A stretch of DNA of 34,941 bases. Origin: Gammaproteobacteria bacterium. Lineage in GTDB: Bacteria > Pseudomonadota > Gammaproteobacteria > UBA6429 > Thiohalophilaceae. A model generated the notes under the pieces. The model saw only the letters and a list, made by a program, of their open reading frames with translations, made no database searches and was not told where the DNA came from. Both the position numbers and the translations under genes were made by a program. Shown one piece after another: positions 1-10,483 of this stretch. How positions within the stretch are numbered: the first letter of the stretch is position 1; every line of letters starts with the position of its first letter. The stretch is from NCBI GenBank assembly GCA_003233255.1, contig QILH01000177.1, positions 1-34,941 of the forward strand. Reading direction: 5' to 3'.

Positions 1-130
1 ACTTTTTATCCGCTTAATATTATTGTGTCTATATGTAAAAATATCTGCAAGAACAAGCATTTGTCGTTCGCAGATGATTATTTTATATATATACTTATTA
101 GATCTGTGTTGCATAAAAAGGGAGGGAGTG

Positions 131-607
131 GTGGACAATAAACCACTTAAAATTGCAAAAGCGCTACGCCAGGTTAACATGTGGGTTCACCCTGAAGGAC
201 TGGTCACCGGTTCTATATTTGTCACTATCGGAGAAGATGATGACAGTCGGGAAGATCCTTCGTATGTCCTAAACGACGCTTCCCCTTTTTTGGTGCTGCA
301 ACGTGAACAGCCCAATGAACTTCGTTTTTATAATCGCGCCTCGATTGTTCGGGTTGAATATGAAGGCAGCAAACCCAGCAACTCGAAATACACCACCCTG
401 CCCTGTATCGCTCATCTTATGGACGGTTCAGTCATTGATGGCAATATCATTGAGATATTACCCAATGATCATTCACGTTTGTATGACTATCTTAATCAGG
501 GCCATGATCGATTTGTAAGACTGCACACGGCCGACGATCAAATATGCATGATAAACAAATCCTACATCATACAAGTGACCAGCGACTTGAATAGCCCACG
601 AGTTTAA
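131..607 (+). CDS. small conserved hypothetical protein, first gene of the HEAT-kinase/PilT/FHA operon
   Basis: ORF 23..607. GTG at 131 (or 128) follows a GGAGGG Shine-Dalgarno at ~121, so the true start is probably here. The 16-nt gap to the next gene suggests an operon. Contains MWVHPEGLVTGSIF and a C-terminal INKSYIIQV motif. Confidence 0.75.
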   Translation: MDNKPLKIAKALRQVNMWVHPEGLVTGSIFVTIGEDDDSREDPSYVLNDASPFLVLQREQPNELRFYNRASIVRVEYEGSKPSNSKYTTLPCIAHLMDGSVIDGNIIEILPNDHSRLYDYLNQGHDRFVRLHTADDQICMINKSYIIQVTSDLNSPRV

Positions 608-622
608 ATTAAAAATATAACC

Positions 623-2989
623 ATGAGCCTGCTAGACGGTTTCAAAATAAACAAAGCAATCGATGCCATTCTGGATTCTGAGAACCCCAGAGATCCAGAA
701 TTCATCGCGGCTCATTCTAAAATAAAGCATATCGGTCGCGCTGCTGTACCGAAACTGATTGACGCCTTGCTGGATTCACCCGGAAATCAAACAATAGAAA
801 GTTTATTGGCTAAATTGTTAGACAATAAATCACTAACCGATTTTGTTGATGCCTTAACCGAACCCGATCGTCAGCTGGTCTCCAGTATCGCTAAAATTCT
901 TGCGACAAGTACAAGCTATGATCCGAACAGTCTATTAAAACATCTTGACGACTCAGAAGTTCCTAAGAAACTTCTATTACAAATTCTAACACTTAAAAAA
1001 ACACAGCTGAATGTTCGTAAGATAACGTCACTTCTGGATACTCACGACAAAAACAAACGAAACCTTGCCTTTCACCTGTTACATGCCGTAGCTACACCCG
1101 ATGTTATACCGTTCATGCTTAAATATGCCGATGACCCTGATGTTTCTGTACGAATCCAGGCCATTAAGATTTTGTCGCAATTCAAAAATGAATCCGTTCG
1201 CAGCACACTTATTCGATCACTAACCGACTCGAATAAACTCGTTCGCCAACATGCACTTGATGGTATCTGCCAGCTACAGCTGGAAGTCTCAGCAGCGCAT
1301 TTATGTCCATTACTACGTGACAGCGATATGCAGGTACAAAATAAGGCCATTGCAGCGCTTGCGAAAATACAGGATCCCAATACTATCGGCTACCTGATCG
1401 AAATTCTGAATGATGATTCCGAATATGTTCGTCGTGCCGCCGTAGAAGTCTTAAACGAAGTCGCTGACCCTCGAGCCATTAAAAATTTACTCGGCGCCAT
1501 GCGCGATGCGGATTGGTGGGTGCGCGTACGCGCAGCAGATGCGCTGGGTTCAATCGGTGGGCCACGGGTTGTAGACGCTGTTATTTCTTTATTAAGTGAT
1601 AAAGACGAATTTTTACGTCGCACCGCCATTGAGATTTTAAATTCTGTCAAAGATGAACGTGCCTATTTCTACCTTGTACAGGCTCTGGATGACGACGATT
1701 GGTGGGTGCGCGAACGCGCGATTGATGCACTAACCGAAATGGGTGACCAGCGCGCCGTACCTGAGCTGTTTAAGGCCATTGATAAATACGCAGAATCTGC
1801 ACATATTATTGTTAAATCCATTATAAAAATTTCTGGTCAGGACAGTATTCCAAAATTAATGGAAAAAGCAAACCAGGCCACCGGCGATATCCGAAAAGAA
1901 ATGCTTTTAGCTATTAGTGAGTTCGCTAAAACTGAAAATATGGATCAAAATACCTCGATTGAAGATATTGGCACAAAGGTAATGAATCGTTCCGGTTCTA
2001 CTCTACAAATGGATTCTTCTGGTTCAAGTTCACCAACTCTGGAAAATTCTGAGTTGCCCGCTAACAAATCAGAAGATACCAGCGCTGGAATTTTAGACTT
2101 ATCCGACAAAAATCAACCCGCAGAAATCGCACATATTCTTGACGCATCTAAAGTAACGCCAGGATACATAATTTCGAATCGGTACAAGGTAATTAAACAC
2201 ATCGGCAAAGGAGCGTTCGGTGTAGTTATTTTAGTCGAAGACATGATGGTAAGCGATCAAATCATTTTAAAATTCTTAAATGCGCATATGTCGTCTGATG
2301 AAAATATTATCCAGCGATTTATCCATGAGCTCCGCTATGCTCGAAAAATAACACATGAAAAAATAATCCGTATCTACGATTTTATCACGTTCGGAAATAC
2401 CTACGCGATTTCTATGGAATACTTCGAAAGCCATTCGCTCGCATTTGAAATGAAAACCAATAAAAATCCATCGGTCATACGAACTATTAAAACATTTAAA
2501 CAAATTTGTCAGGGCGTTGGCTTCGCCCACCAACAAGATGTTGTGCATCGTGATTTAAAACCGGCAAATATCCTGGTTAACAATGATGATGAAGTTAAAA
2601 TTGTGGATTTCGGTCTGGCCGCGGCGGCAAGTTCGGCTGACTCACGAATCACAAAAACAGGCATTCTGGTCGGAACTCCCACGTACATGGCCCCTGAACA
2701 GGTTAGGGCTCGCACCATTGACCAGCGCACGGATATATACAGCCTGGGCATACTTTTATACGAAATATTCGTCGGCAGAGCGCCCTACAAGGGCGAAGAC
2801 CATCTGGCAACCCTGTTTCAACATGTTGAAGGTAAAGCAGTTCCTGCAAGTAAAGCCAATCCTAAAATATCGGATGAACTTAGTGATATAATAATGAAAA
2901 CCATGTCATTAAATCCAGATGAACGATACCAGACCGCAGAGGAATTGTCTGCGGCATTTGATGGAATTTTACAAAATGAGCCTGATTAA
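623..2989 (+). CDS. HEAT-repeat protein fused to a C-terminal Ser/Thr protein kinase domain
   Basis: N-terminal ~400 aa is PBS-lyase-type HEAT repeats (two copies of DxDWWVRxRAxDAL). C-terminal Hanks-type kinase has GKGAFGVV, ILK lysine, VVHRDLKPANIL, VDFGLA, GTPTYMAPEQ and TDIYSLGILLYE. Confidence 0.95.
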   Translation: MSLLDGFKINKAIDAILDSENPRDPEFIAAHSKIKHIGRAAVPKLIDALLDSPGNQTIESLLAKLLDNKSLTDFVDALTEPDRQLVSSIAKILATSTSYDPNSLLKHLDDSEVPKKLLLQILTLKKTQLNVRKITSLLDTHDKNKRNLAFHLLHAVATPDVIPFMLKYADDPDVSVRIQAIKILSQFKNESVRSTLIRSLTDSNKLVRQHALDGICQLQLEVSAAHLCPLLRDSDMQVQNKAIAALAKIQDPNTIGYLIEILNDDSEYVRRAAVEVLNEVADPRAIKNLLGAMRDADWWVRVRAADALGSIGGPRVVDAVISLLSDKDEFLRRTAIEILNSVKDERAYFYLVQALDDDDWWVRERAIDALTEMGDQRAVPELFKAIDKYAESAHIIVKSIIKISGQDSIPKLMEKANQATGDIRKEMLLAISEFAKTENMDQNTSIEDIGTKVMNRSGSTLQMDSSGSSSPTLENSELPANKSEDTSAGILDLSDKNQPAEIAHILDASKVTPGYIISNRYKVIKHIGKGAFGVVILVEDMMVSDQIILKFLNAHMSSDENIIQRFIHELRYARKITHEKIIRIYDFITFGNTYAISMEYFESHSLAFEMKTNKNPSVIRTIKTFKQICQGVGFAHQQDVVHRDLKPANILVNNDDEVKIVDFGLAAAASSADSRITKTGILVGTPTYMAPEQVRARTIDQRTDIYSLGILLYEIFVGRAPYKGEDHLATLFQHVEGKAVPASKANPKISDELSDIIMKTMSLNPDERYQTAEELSAAFDGILQNEPD

Positions 2990-4087
2990 ATGAGCGCTAG
3001 AATAAATGCATTTTTAAAACTTGGACGCCAACAAGGTGGGTCCGACATACACTTCGCCGTTGGTTCTCCTCCCCTGGTTCGCTTGCACGGCGACCTGGCA
3101 CCAATCAAATATCGCGACCTGACCGATACCGAAATATCTGATTTACTACGAGAAATCCTCAATCCGGTACAAAATGAACAGTTTGATGATGGCAATGATC
3201 TGGATTTTTCTTATGAGGATGACGAAGTAGGTCGTTTCCGGGTCAATATGTTTCATAAGGTAACGGGAATTGGTGCCTCATTCAGAGCCATTGCCCCGAA
3301 AATACCAACATTCGAAGATCTTGGCTTGCCGCCCATAATAGAAAAATTCTTACATGCAACTCAAGGCCTGATTCTGGTGACGGGTGCCACAGGCACGGGT
3401 AAGTCCACTACCCTGGCAGCTATGATCGACTGGTTAAATCAAAATCGACGATTTAATATTATCACTCTGGAAGATCCAATCGAATACGTTCACAAAAGCA
3501 AACAATCATTAGTCATTCAACGTTCTGTCGGCATGCATGTTGTCAGTTTCATTGAAGGACTACGTTCTGCCCTACGTGAAGATCCTGATATTATACTAGT
3601 TGGTGAACTACGAGACACAGACACTATTTCAATGGCCATGACGGCTGCTGAAACAGGCCATTTAGTGCTAGGAACTTTACACACAACAAGCGCCGTCAAA
3701 AGTCTGGATCGAGTTATTGATGCCATGCCCACAGAACAAAAAACATTAACCAAATCTTTTTTATCCCAACATTTAAATGCGGTAATAAGTCAGAAGCTTA
3801 TTCGCTCGGCAGATGGTCGACATCGTAAAGCCATACTGGAGATCATGATCAATAATCCAGCGATTGCAAACTTGATTGTGACGAATAAGCTGTTCCAGAT
3901 TCCATCTATCATACAAACCAGTCGTGATTCTGGTATGCAGTTATTAGACCACGCCCTGCTTGAGGCTGTAAAAAATAAAGAAGTCGACCCTGATGATGCC
4001 TATTTACATGCCGCGGATAAAAAATTATTCCAGCGCTTTGTAGCTAACCCTGATCTATTGCCTCAAGTCAACCTGTCGATCTCCTGA
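2990..4087 (+). CDS. PilT/PilU-family type IV pilus retraction ATPase (first paralogue)
   Basis: Walker A GATGTGKST, LEDPIEYVH, ALREDPDIILVGELRD, TAAETGHLVLGTLHT. ATG directly follows the upstream stop codon. Confidence 0.93.
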   Translation: MSARINAFLKLGRQQGGSDIHFAVGSPPLVRLHGDLAPIKYRDLTDTEISDLLREILNPVQNEQFDDGNDLDFSYEDDEVGRFRVNMFHKVTGIGASFRAIAPKIPTFEDLGLPPIIEKFLHATQGLILVTGATGTGKSTTLAAMIDWLNQNRRFNIITLEDPIEYVHKSKQSLVIQRSVGMHVVSFIEGLRSALREDPDIILVGELRDTDTISMAMTAAETGHLVLGTLHTTSAVKSLDRVIDAMPTEQKTLTKSFLSQHLNAVISQKLIRSADGRHRKAILEIMINNPAIANLIVTNKLFQIPSIIQTSRDSGMQLLDHALLEAVKNKEVDPDDAYLHAADKKLFQRFVANPDLLPQVNLSIS

Positions 4088-4089
4088 TT

Positions 4090-5205
4090 ATGCAACGCAT
4101 ACACACTTTTCTGGATCTTGTTTTAGCCCAAAATGGCTCAGATCTCCACCTGGTTGCTGGCAACCCACCGCGTATACGAATGCATGGCGTTGCTTATGCT
4201 GTAAAATATCGAGAGCTTTCTGCCGACGATGTTTATAATCTTGTTTATGAGCTTATCCCTGAGCAATGTCTTGCGGAATTCAAAGAAAAAGGAAATACCG
4301 ACTTTTCATATAATTTTAATGAAACTGCTCGTTTTCGTGTCAATGTATTTCAACATCTTGGTGGCCTTGGAGCTGTTTTCAGAACCATCCCAACAAAAAT
4401 TGTCACCTTAAATGAACTTGGTCTGCCACCGGTATTAAAAAATTTAACTCGCCATCGAAAAGGCCTGATTTTAGTCACCGGGCCTACGGGCTCAGGTAAA
4501 TCTACAACACTCTCGGCCATGGTAGATTTTATTAACACCGAGCGTTATGGTCATATAGTTACTATTGAAGACCCGGTCGAATTTGTACATAAAACCAAAA
4601 GATGCCTGTTTAGCCAACGTGAAATAGGAACACATACCCCCTCTTTTGCAAAAGCCTTGCTCTCTGCCTTACGTGAAGATCCAGACGTAATACTAGTGGG
4701 AGAAATGCGTGATCAGGAGACCATACATCTTGCCCTGACTGCCGCTGAAATGGGTATTCTGGTATTAGCGACACTGCATACGAATGGTGCCGCCGCGTCA
4801 GTAGATCGTATTATTAATGCCTTCCCTGCTGGTGAAGAACCCTATGTTCGAACCATGTTATCCACATCGCTTGTTGGGGTTATCTCGCAACAACTTGTGC
4901 GTAAAATCGATAAAAAAGGCCGCGTACCCGCATTAGAAATATTAATTAATAATGCCGCCGTTTCAAATCTGATTCGCGAGGGCAAAACGGATCAAATCGA
5001 AAATGTCATTCAAAGTGGCGGTATGGTAGGAATGCAACGAATGGATACCGCATTAATGCGTCTGATAGATGCAAACCTTATCTCACCTGAGGAAGCTTAC
5101 TTTAAATCACGCGTCAAAGCCGACTTTGAACCGTTACTGGACGGCAAAGAAATCTCAGAAAATGATTCCGCTACAGATTCCTCTGAATCCGTTAGCATTA
5201 ACTAA
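4090..5205 (+). CDS. PilT/PilU-family type IV pilus retraction ATPase (second paralogue)
   Basis: Walker A GPTGSGKST, IEDPVEFVH, ALREDPDVILVGEMRD, TAAEMGILVLATLHT. Starts 2 nt after the upstream stop. Confidence 0.93.
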   Translation: MQRIHTFLDLVLAQNGSDLHLVAGNPPRIRMHGVAYAVKYRELSADDVYNLVYELIPEQCLAEFKEKGNTDFSYNFNETARFRVNVFQHLGGLGAVFRTIPTKIVTLNELGLPPVLKNLTRHRKGLILVTGPTGSGKSTTLSAMVDFINTERYGHIVTIEDPVEFVHKTKRCLFSQREIGTHTPSFAKALLSALREDPDVILVGEMRDQETIHLALTAAEMGILVLATLHTNGAAASVDRIINAFPAGEEPYVRTMLSTSLVGVISQQLVRKIDKKGRVPALEILINNAAVSNLIREGKTDQIENVIQSGGMVGMQRMDTALMRLIDANLISPEEAYFKSRVKADFEPLLDGKEISENDSATDSSESVSIN

Positions 5206-5230
5206 TTACGGTATACACAGGAACTAAAAA

Positions 5231-5908
5231 ATGGCTAAACTTATTATGACTCTCGATGGTGCAATCATTCGTGAATTCATGGTTGATAAGGATAGTATAA
5301 GTGTCGGAAGAAAACATGGAAATGATGGAAATGACATTCAGCTCAACGATTTGACGGTGAGCGGACGTCACGCTCTCATCACCGTATCAAATGAAAAAAT
5401 ATTTGTTGATGATCTTGGAAGCACCAATGGCACCTTACTAAACGGTGGTCGCGTTTCCAAATCAGTCTTACAACACCGTGATGTGGTTCAAATTGGTAAT
5501 TATCAGTTCACCTATTTTGAGAACGAGGACGAAGATTACGAACCGACTATGTTTTTACGTGCTGAAATAGAGGATACACAAATATTACAGGCAAACCCGC
5601 CTAAATCAACTGACGCAAAAGGTGAGCCTCTCGCTGCAGTAAAAATATTAAATGGCCCATTAAAAACCAAGGTGCTCGAATTAAGAAAACCATTCAATAC
5701 ATTAGGTTTCAATGGAATTAAAATGGCTATGATTGCTCGTACTGCCGATGGCTATTCTATTTCATCGATTAAAAATACTAAATTACGTCGCTCCAACGAT
5801 ATCCCCAGCGTGAATGGTACTCAAATAGAATCGGATACGCATGCACTAAAGGACCATGATATTATTGAGCTGGTTGGTACACAAATGGAATTTTTCTATA
5901 TCCATTAG
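5231..5908 (+). CDS. FHA-domain protein with a probable second, degenerate FHA-like domain
   Basis: SVGRKHGNDIQLNDLTVSGRHALI...VDDLGSTNGTLLNG is a canonical FHA phosphopeptide-binding signature. C-terminal half ends PSVNGTQIESDTHALKDHDIIELVGTQMEFFY, which looks FHA-like. Confidence 0.92.
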   Translation: MAKLIMTLDGAIIREFMVDKDSISVGRKHGNDGNDIQLNDLTVSGRHALITVSNEKIFVDDLGSTNGTLLNGGRVSKSVLQHRDVVQIGNYQFTYFENEDEDYEPTMFLRAEIEDTQILQANPPKSTDAKGEPLAAVKILNGPLKTKVLELRKPFNTLGFNGIKMAMIARTADGYSISSIKNTKLRRSNDIPSVNGTQIESDTHALKDHDIIELVGTQMEFFYIH

Positions 5909-8900
5909 ATTTTGACTTCATTTCTTCGCTTGCGGACAAATATATCTGAACCGGCCATAAAAATAGCTGGAATTACTATCAAGGTGATTAGCGTTGCAAA
6001 TATCAGTCCCCAGGATAATGCCAACGCCATAGAAGAAACAAATGGATCTAACCCGCCCCATCCATATGCTGTGGGTAATAGACCAACAATAGTCGTTATA
6101 GCCGTTAATAAAACGGCACGCAACCTCCTTCGACATGAATAAATAATAGCCTGCCTTCGTTCCATTCCCTCTTTTATGCTTCTTTGAATAAAGACCAGCA
6201 ATATCAGCGAACTATTCACTACTACTCCAGTTAAGGCAACTATTCCTAGAGTAGACATAAACGATAATGGCATCGGTTTCCAGAATAAATCATGTAAATA
6301 AAAACTGATAATAACGCCGATAGCGCCAAAGGGAATCGCCAACATAACGGCAAGCGGATAACCAAGATTATTGAACTGAACTGCAAGAATAAAAAACACC
6401 GCAAGCAGCGCAAACGAAAAGGCAAGCACTAAATCATAAAATGATTCCTGGTTTTTTTCATTCTCACCACCATAATTGATCGTAACATGTTCATTATTGG
6501 CCGAGGATAGCCAATCTGATTGGTTCGCTTCGACCATTGAGTTCAACTCATTACTGGTAATTATTCTCGAATCAATATTGGCCAATACGTTAATCACACG
6601 TTGATTATCTTTATGTCGTATATTTGTAAAGCCTTTATGTTCATAGAATTTTGCAACTTTATTCAGGGTTATCATACCACCACGTGAATTCGGAATTTGT
6701 AATTCCTGAAGTTGTCGCAGTTGTTGTTGATAGGTTGTTTCTGGAAACCGAATAGTAATATCGACTTCATCGGTTCCCCAGCGAGTAGTGGCAACGCGGA
6801 GTCCATCAACCGCAGCACGTATATGACTGCCCGCCGTAGCCAAATCAATACCAGCATAGGCCGCCATAGTGCGATCAAAAATGATACGTATTTCCGAATC
6901 CCCTGGCAGCATATCGCTTTCGATTGTCGTAACACCGTTAATATTTTTCAGGTATGTCATAAGATTCGACGCAACTTGTTCTCCAATTTCATAATTTTCA
7001 CCGATGATCTCTACCTGAAGCGCGCGGCCTACTGGTGGCCCGGGTTGTATTTCCTGAAATGCGAATTTAAGATCCGAATACTCTGCAGCTAGTTTTTTCT
7101 TTAACAAAAACATATCATCAATAGCATCGTGCTCAGGTCTTAGCGTATAAGGTATGTAGACAACCCTTATCTGTCCAAATCGGCTACCAATTTGTATCAT
7201 CGGATCCCCTGAATCAACGGCCGTTTTTCCTGATGTAATTAAGGTTGCATCAATATATTTTACCTCGATAGAAGCACGAATAGATTCATCAATTTTTATT
7301 AAACGTTTGCGCATGTCTTCCAGGCTTGTCCCGGGGCTTGCTGTGACACGTACGATATATTGCTCGATACCGACCGAAGGAAATAATTGAAAACGCATTA
7401 CAGATTTCGCCATAATCAAGGTACCCAACAATATAACAATCGACAGCAGAACCATCCACCAATGATAGTTAAGCGTGAATTCCAGTACTGAAGCGTATTT
7501 ATCTTCAAGCCACTTTAACCATCGCCGCTCAGCTACGTTTTTCTTCGCATTGGTTAAATGAACCACATGATTGGGTAAAATTAAAAACGACTCAAGCCAT
7601 GAAAGTATGAGCAATAATATAACGACAATGGGTATTGCAACGATAAACTTTCCTATAATCCCCGACAGAAAAAGCAATGGTACAAAAGCGACTACCGTCG
7701 TTAATATTGTCGTTGTCACTGGGCCCATCAATTCTTTGGCGCCCACCACTGCTGCCTGAGTGGGCGGCATACCCTGTTCCATATGAAAAGTAATATTTTC
7801 GCCTAATATAATCGCATCATCCACTAACATACCTAAAACCATGATGAAGGCCATCATCGAAATTAAGTTTAAGGTTACGCCCATCATGTGAAGCACAAAG
7901 AGCCCGGTTAAAAAAACCAGAGGAATACCCAGTGTGGTAGAAACAGCAACTGAGGGACGTAGAAATATAATCAGGGTAAACAGTACTAAAAAAGCCCCAA
8001 CCATTCCATTATTGGTTAATACACCGAGTCGTAAACGAGCAAATTTTGAAAAATCATCAAATGTATCGACAACAAGTTGTTCTCCATATTTGTCAGGCAC
8101 AGTAGCAAGATAAGCCTTAATCTCATCTACCGTATCAATAATGTCTGCATCTTCTTGCTTCATGACAACCATGTGTATTGCTGGCTCGCCACTTACATCC
8201 TGATAAAACTCCGCCTTAACCAGCGTCTGTTTTACATCTGCTACATCTTTTAGCCTTAGATTCCTTCCTATTTGATTAGAACGCAATACCAGGTTTGCTA
8301 CGTCATCCGCATTTTTATACTCACCAACTATACGAACTGTTTTCTGACCTTGCTCAGTATCGATGCCGCCACCTGAGACATTCACATTCCATCTTTTCAA
8401 AACATTAGAAATATCACCGATCGTAATACGGTGCTTTTTTAACATCTCGGGCTTAACCGTTACCCTTATTTCTTCTTTCCGATCACCTTGTATTTGAACT
8501 CGTCCAACCCCATTAATCCGAAGCAAATCATCTTCTATCTTGCTGCTTATCTGTTTCATTTTAACTTCGTCATACGGCGCTGAAAAAGCAAGTTGTATAA
8601 CAGGAAAAACACGGGCATCAATTTCTAACACATAGGGTTTATTTGGGAGATCCGATGGTAATCGTGCCCGATCAATAGCAAGTTGAACCTCATTAGTAAT
8701 CTGGTCACGATTAGAAGCATCATGATCCAGTTCAAGAGTTATTCGTGCTGAACCTGGAAATGAAACCGATGTTATTTTATCGATACCATTTAATACTTTT
8801 AATTCTTGTTCTATCGGTATAACAATTAATCGTTCTATCTCTTGCGGGGAAGCCCCAGGCTGGGCAACACTTATTTGAACTAAATCAAGATTGACATTTG

Positions 8901-9015
8901 GAAAGGCTTCGCGATTCATTTTAATAATCGCGAACACACCAAGCGAAAAAATAAACACAGAAATCAAAGAGACAACCAGTCCTTTTTCCACCATAAATCG
9001 TATAATCGCCGTCAT
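5905..9015 (-). CDS. RND-family efflux transporter inner-membrane permease (AcrB/HAE-type)
   Basis: 1036 aa. N-terminal TM, two porter domains and TM clusters; MNREAFPNVNLDLVQISVAQPGASPQEIERLIVIPIE and MVLGMLVDDAIILGENI are typical RND motifs. Confidence 0.95.
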   Translation of the reverse strand: MTAIIRFMVEKGLVVSLISVFIFSLGVFAIIKMNREAFPNVNLDLVQISVAQPGASPQEIERLIVIPIEQELKVLNGIDKITSVSFPGSARITLELDHDASNRDQITNEVQLAIDRARLPSDLPNKPYVLEIDARVFPVIQLAFSAPYDEVKMKQISSKIEDDLLRINGVGRVQIQGDRKEEIRVTVKPEMLKKHRITIGDISNVLKRWNVNVSGGGIDTEQGQKTVRIVGEYKNADDVANLVLRSNQIGRNLRLKDVADVKQTLVKAEFYQDVSGEPAIHMVVMKQEDADIIDTVDEIKAYLATVPDKYGEQLVVDTFDDFSKFARLRLGVLTNNGMVGAFLVLFTLIIFLRPSVAVSTTLGIPLVFLTGLFVLHMMGVTLNLISMMAFIMVLGMLVDDAIILGENITFHMEQGMPPTQAAVVGAKELMGPVTTTILTTVVAFVPLLFLSGIIGKFIVAIPIVVILLLILSWLESFLILPNHVVHLTNAKKNVAERRWLKWLEDKYASVLEFTLNYHWWMVLLSIVILLGTLIMAKSVMRFQLFPSVGIEQYIVRVTASPGTSLEDMRKRLIKIDESIRASIEVKYIDATLITSGKTAVDSGDPMIQIGSRFGQIRVVYIPYTLRPEHDAIDDMFLLKKKLAAEYSDLKFAFQEIQPGPPVGRALQVEIIGENYEIGEQVASNLMTYLKNINGVTTIESDMLPGDSEIRIIFDRTMAAYAGIDLATAGSHIRAAVDGLRVATTRWGTDEVDITIRFPETTYQQQLRQLQELQIPNSRGGMITLNKVAKFYEHKGFTNIRHKDNQRVINVLANIDSRIITSNELNSMVEANQSDWLSSANNEHVTINYGGENEKNQESFYDLVLAFSFALLAVFFILAVQFNNLGYPLAVMLAIPFGAIGVIISFYLHDLFWKPMPLSFMSTLGIVALTGVVVNSSLILLVFIQRSIKEGMERRQAIIYSCRRRLRAVLLTAITTIVGLLPTAYGWGGLDPFVSSMALALSWGLIFATLITLIVIPAIFMAGSDIFVRKRRNEVKI

Positions 9016-9019
9016 GATC

Positions 9020-10483
9020 TCATTCTTCTTTTTTCTCGCGTGATAACAAGATTTTACTGTCCCAGAGCTCTCCCAGCATCAAATCCAGATCGGAATACAA
9101 TCTGGACAGCTCAATTTTTCTTGTTTTATAAAGCAAGCTACTTATAAATAGTGAGTTTTCATTGTCAATTAATTCATTAGTATTAGAGCGCCCGGTTTTA
9201 TATCGCTCAAAGGCTTCAATTAATTTCTCTTTTTCAACTTCCTGACGTTTTTTAATACTGTTAATCGACGTCTCACTACGTTGGATTTGCTCCATTAAAC
9301 TGTCAACAGTATAATCTATTTCCGTCTTGATTCGTTCAATTTCCTCTTCCGCCAACTCTTTTTGTAATACTTTTTGATAAAGTCCAGCATTGAATCCACG
9401 CTGATCGAATGAAAAACGATATTCTAATCTTGCCCCACCAGCCCATTCGTTATCAGAAACACTCCCAATTACGGTGTCACCAGAAGTGTTTCGCGCACCA
9501 ACTGATAGAACAAGATCCAGCTGATCCCGTTTAGCATCATTTGCTAGCATGATTTCTGATTCTGCCTGTTTTAATCGAGCATATTGAAACTGTAATTCAG
9601 GCGAAACCTGATACACTCGATCTAGAATATCTTTTCTGATTAGTTTTTTCTTAACTAATTTAATATCAGGAAATAATTCAACATTCGATTTCAGCCCTAT
9701 TAGCCGATTAAGTTCAGACCGCTGCCTGCTCCAGATCACCAAAAGATTATCTCGTTCAGCAATGCGCTCCAAATAAAGTGCATTTGCATCCAGAAAATCT
9801 TTTTTCTCGACCAGACCAAGTGATTTGTTTTTTTCGACATAACGAAGCAATCTTAATGATCTCTTAATCGATGCATTAGCATCTTCAATTCTCACAAGCG
9901 TAGAGGCTGCATCATAAAAGAGATTCGCAGTTTGGCTGATTAAAGCATCTGTCTGGTTTATTTTCTCGGCCAGGGTGCGTTCTAAACTCGCCTTTGCCAA
10001 TTCTAGCCCTTCACTGTAATTAGGGTTATCTTCACCTTGAGCTAGTGGTATACGATAATTTAAATCCAGGCTTGATCGCCTGGCGGGATTTAATAATGAG
10101 GGTATTATTGATGTATCGCTTTTTTCGTACGAATAATTGCCAGATACTCCAAAAGTCGAACCGGATTTATTCAAACTTGAAATATTGACATTAGCATCAA
10201 ATCGTTCATTCGGTATATTAAACGCAGATATGTCACGAGAAATTCCTGACTGAGCATTCAAAACCCAGCCTAACTGGCTCTCAATTTTCGAGAATTCCTG
10301 ACGTGCTTGTTCAACTTCCAGGCGAGCAACCTTTATGCTGGGATATTGTTTTAATATCTTATTAACCACATCATCCAGACTCAAGGTAATTTTCTGTCTG
10401 GCGTTCGTTTGTGATATAAGCATCCCCATCACAAGGAAAACTAAAAATATTTTGTTAAATAAAATGTTATGCATTATTTTCAC
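9020..10483 (-). CDS. TolC-family outer-membrane efflux protein
   Basis: Signal peptide, LSLDDVVNKILKQYPSIKVARLEVEQARQEF and coiled-coil organisation typical of OEP proteins. 4-nt gap to the RND gene. Confidence 0.88.
   Translation of the reverse strand: MKIMHNILFNKIFLVFLVMGMLISQTNARQKITLSLDDVVNKILKQYPSIKVARLEVEQARQEFSKIESQLGWVLNAQSGISRDISAFNIPNERFDANVNISSLNKSGSTFGVSGNYSYEKSDTSIIPSLLNPARRSSLDLNYRIPLAQGEDNPNYSEGLELAKASLERTLAEKINQTDALISQTANLFYDAASTLVRIEDANASIKRSLRLLRYVEKNKSLGLVEKKDFLDANALYLERIAERDNLLVIWSRQRSELNRLIGLKSNVELFPDIKLVKKKLIRKDILDRVYQVSPELQFQYARLKQAESEIMLANDAKRDQLDLVLSVGARNTSGDTVIGSVSDNEWAGGARLEYRFSFDQRGFNAGLYQKVLQKELAEEEIERIKTEIDYTVDSLMEQIQRSETSINSIKKRQEVEKEKLIEAFERYKTGRSNTNELIDNENSLFISSLLYKTRKIELSRLYSDLDLMLGELWDSKILLSREKKEE

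Noticed and set aside
1072-1650. Antisense ORFs of 102 and 86 aa inside the HEAT-kinase gene
   Set aside because: They lie entirely opposite a strong coding gene, have Ser/Arg-rich low-information translations and no recognisable motifs. Treated as frame shadows.
5905-5908. Four-base TTAG overlap of the convergent FHA and RND stop codons as a regulatory device
   Set aside because: A compact convergent gene end (TAG on +, TAA on -) is common and needs no special function.
5912-7759. Plus-strand ORFs within the RND gene (76, 126 and 62 aa)
   Set aside because: Antisense shadows of the RND coding sequence; no SD or family motifs.
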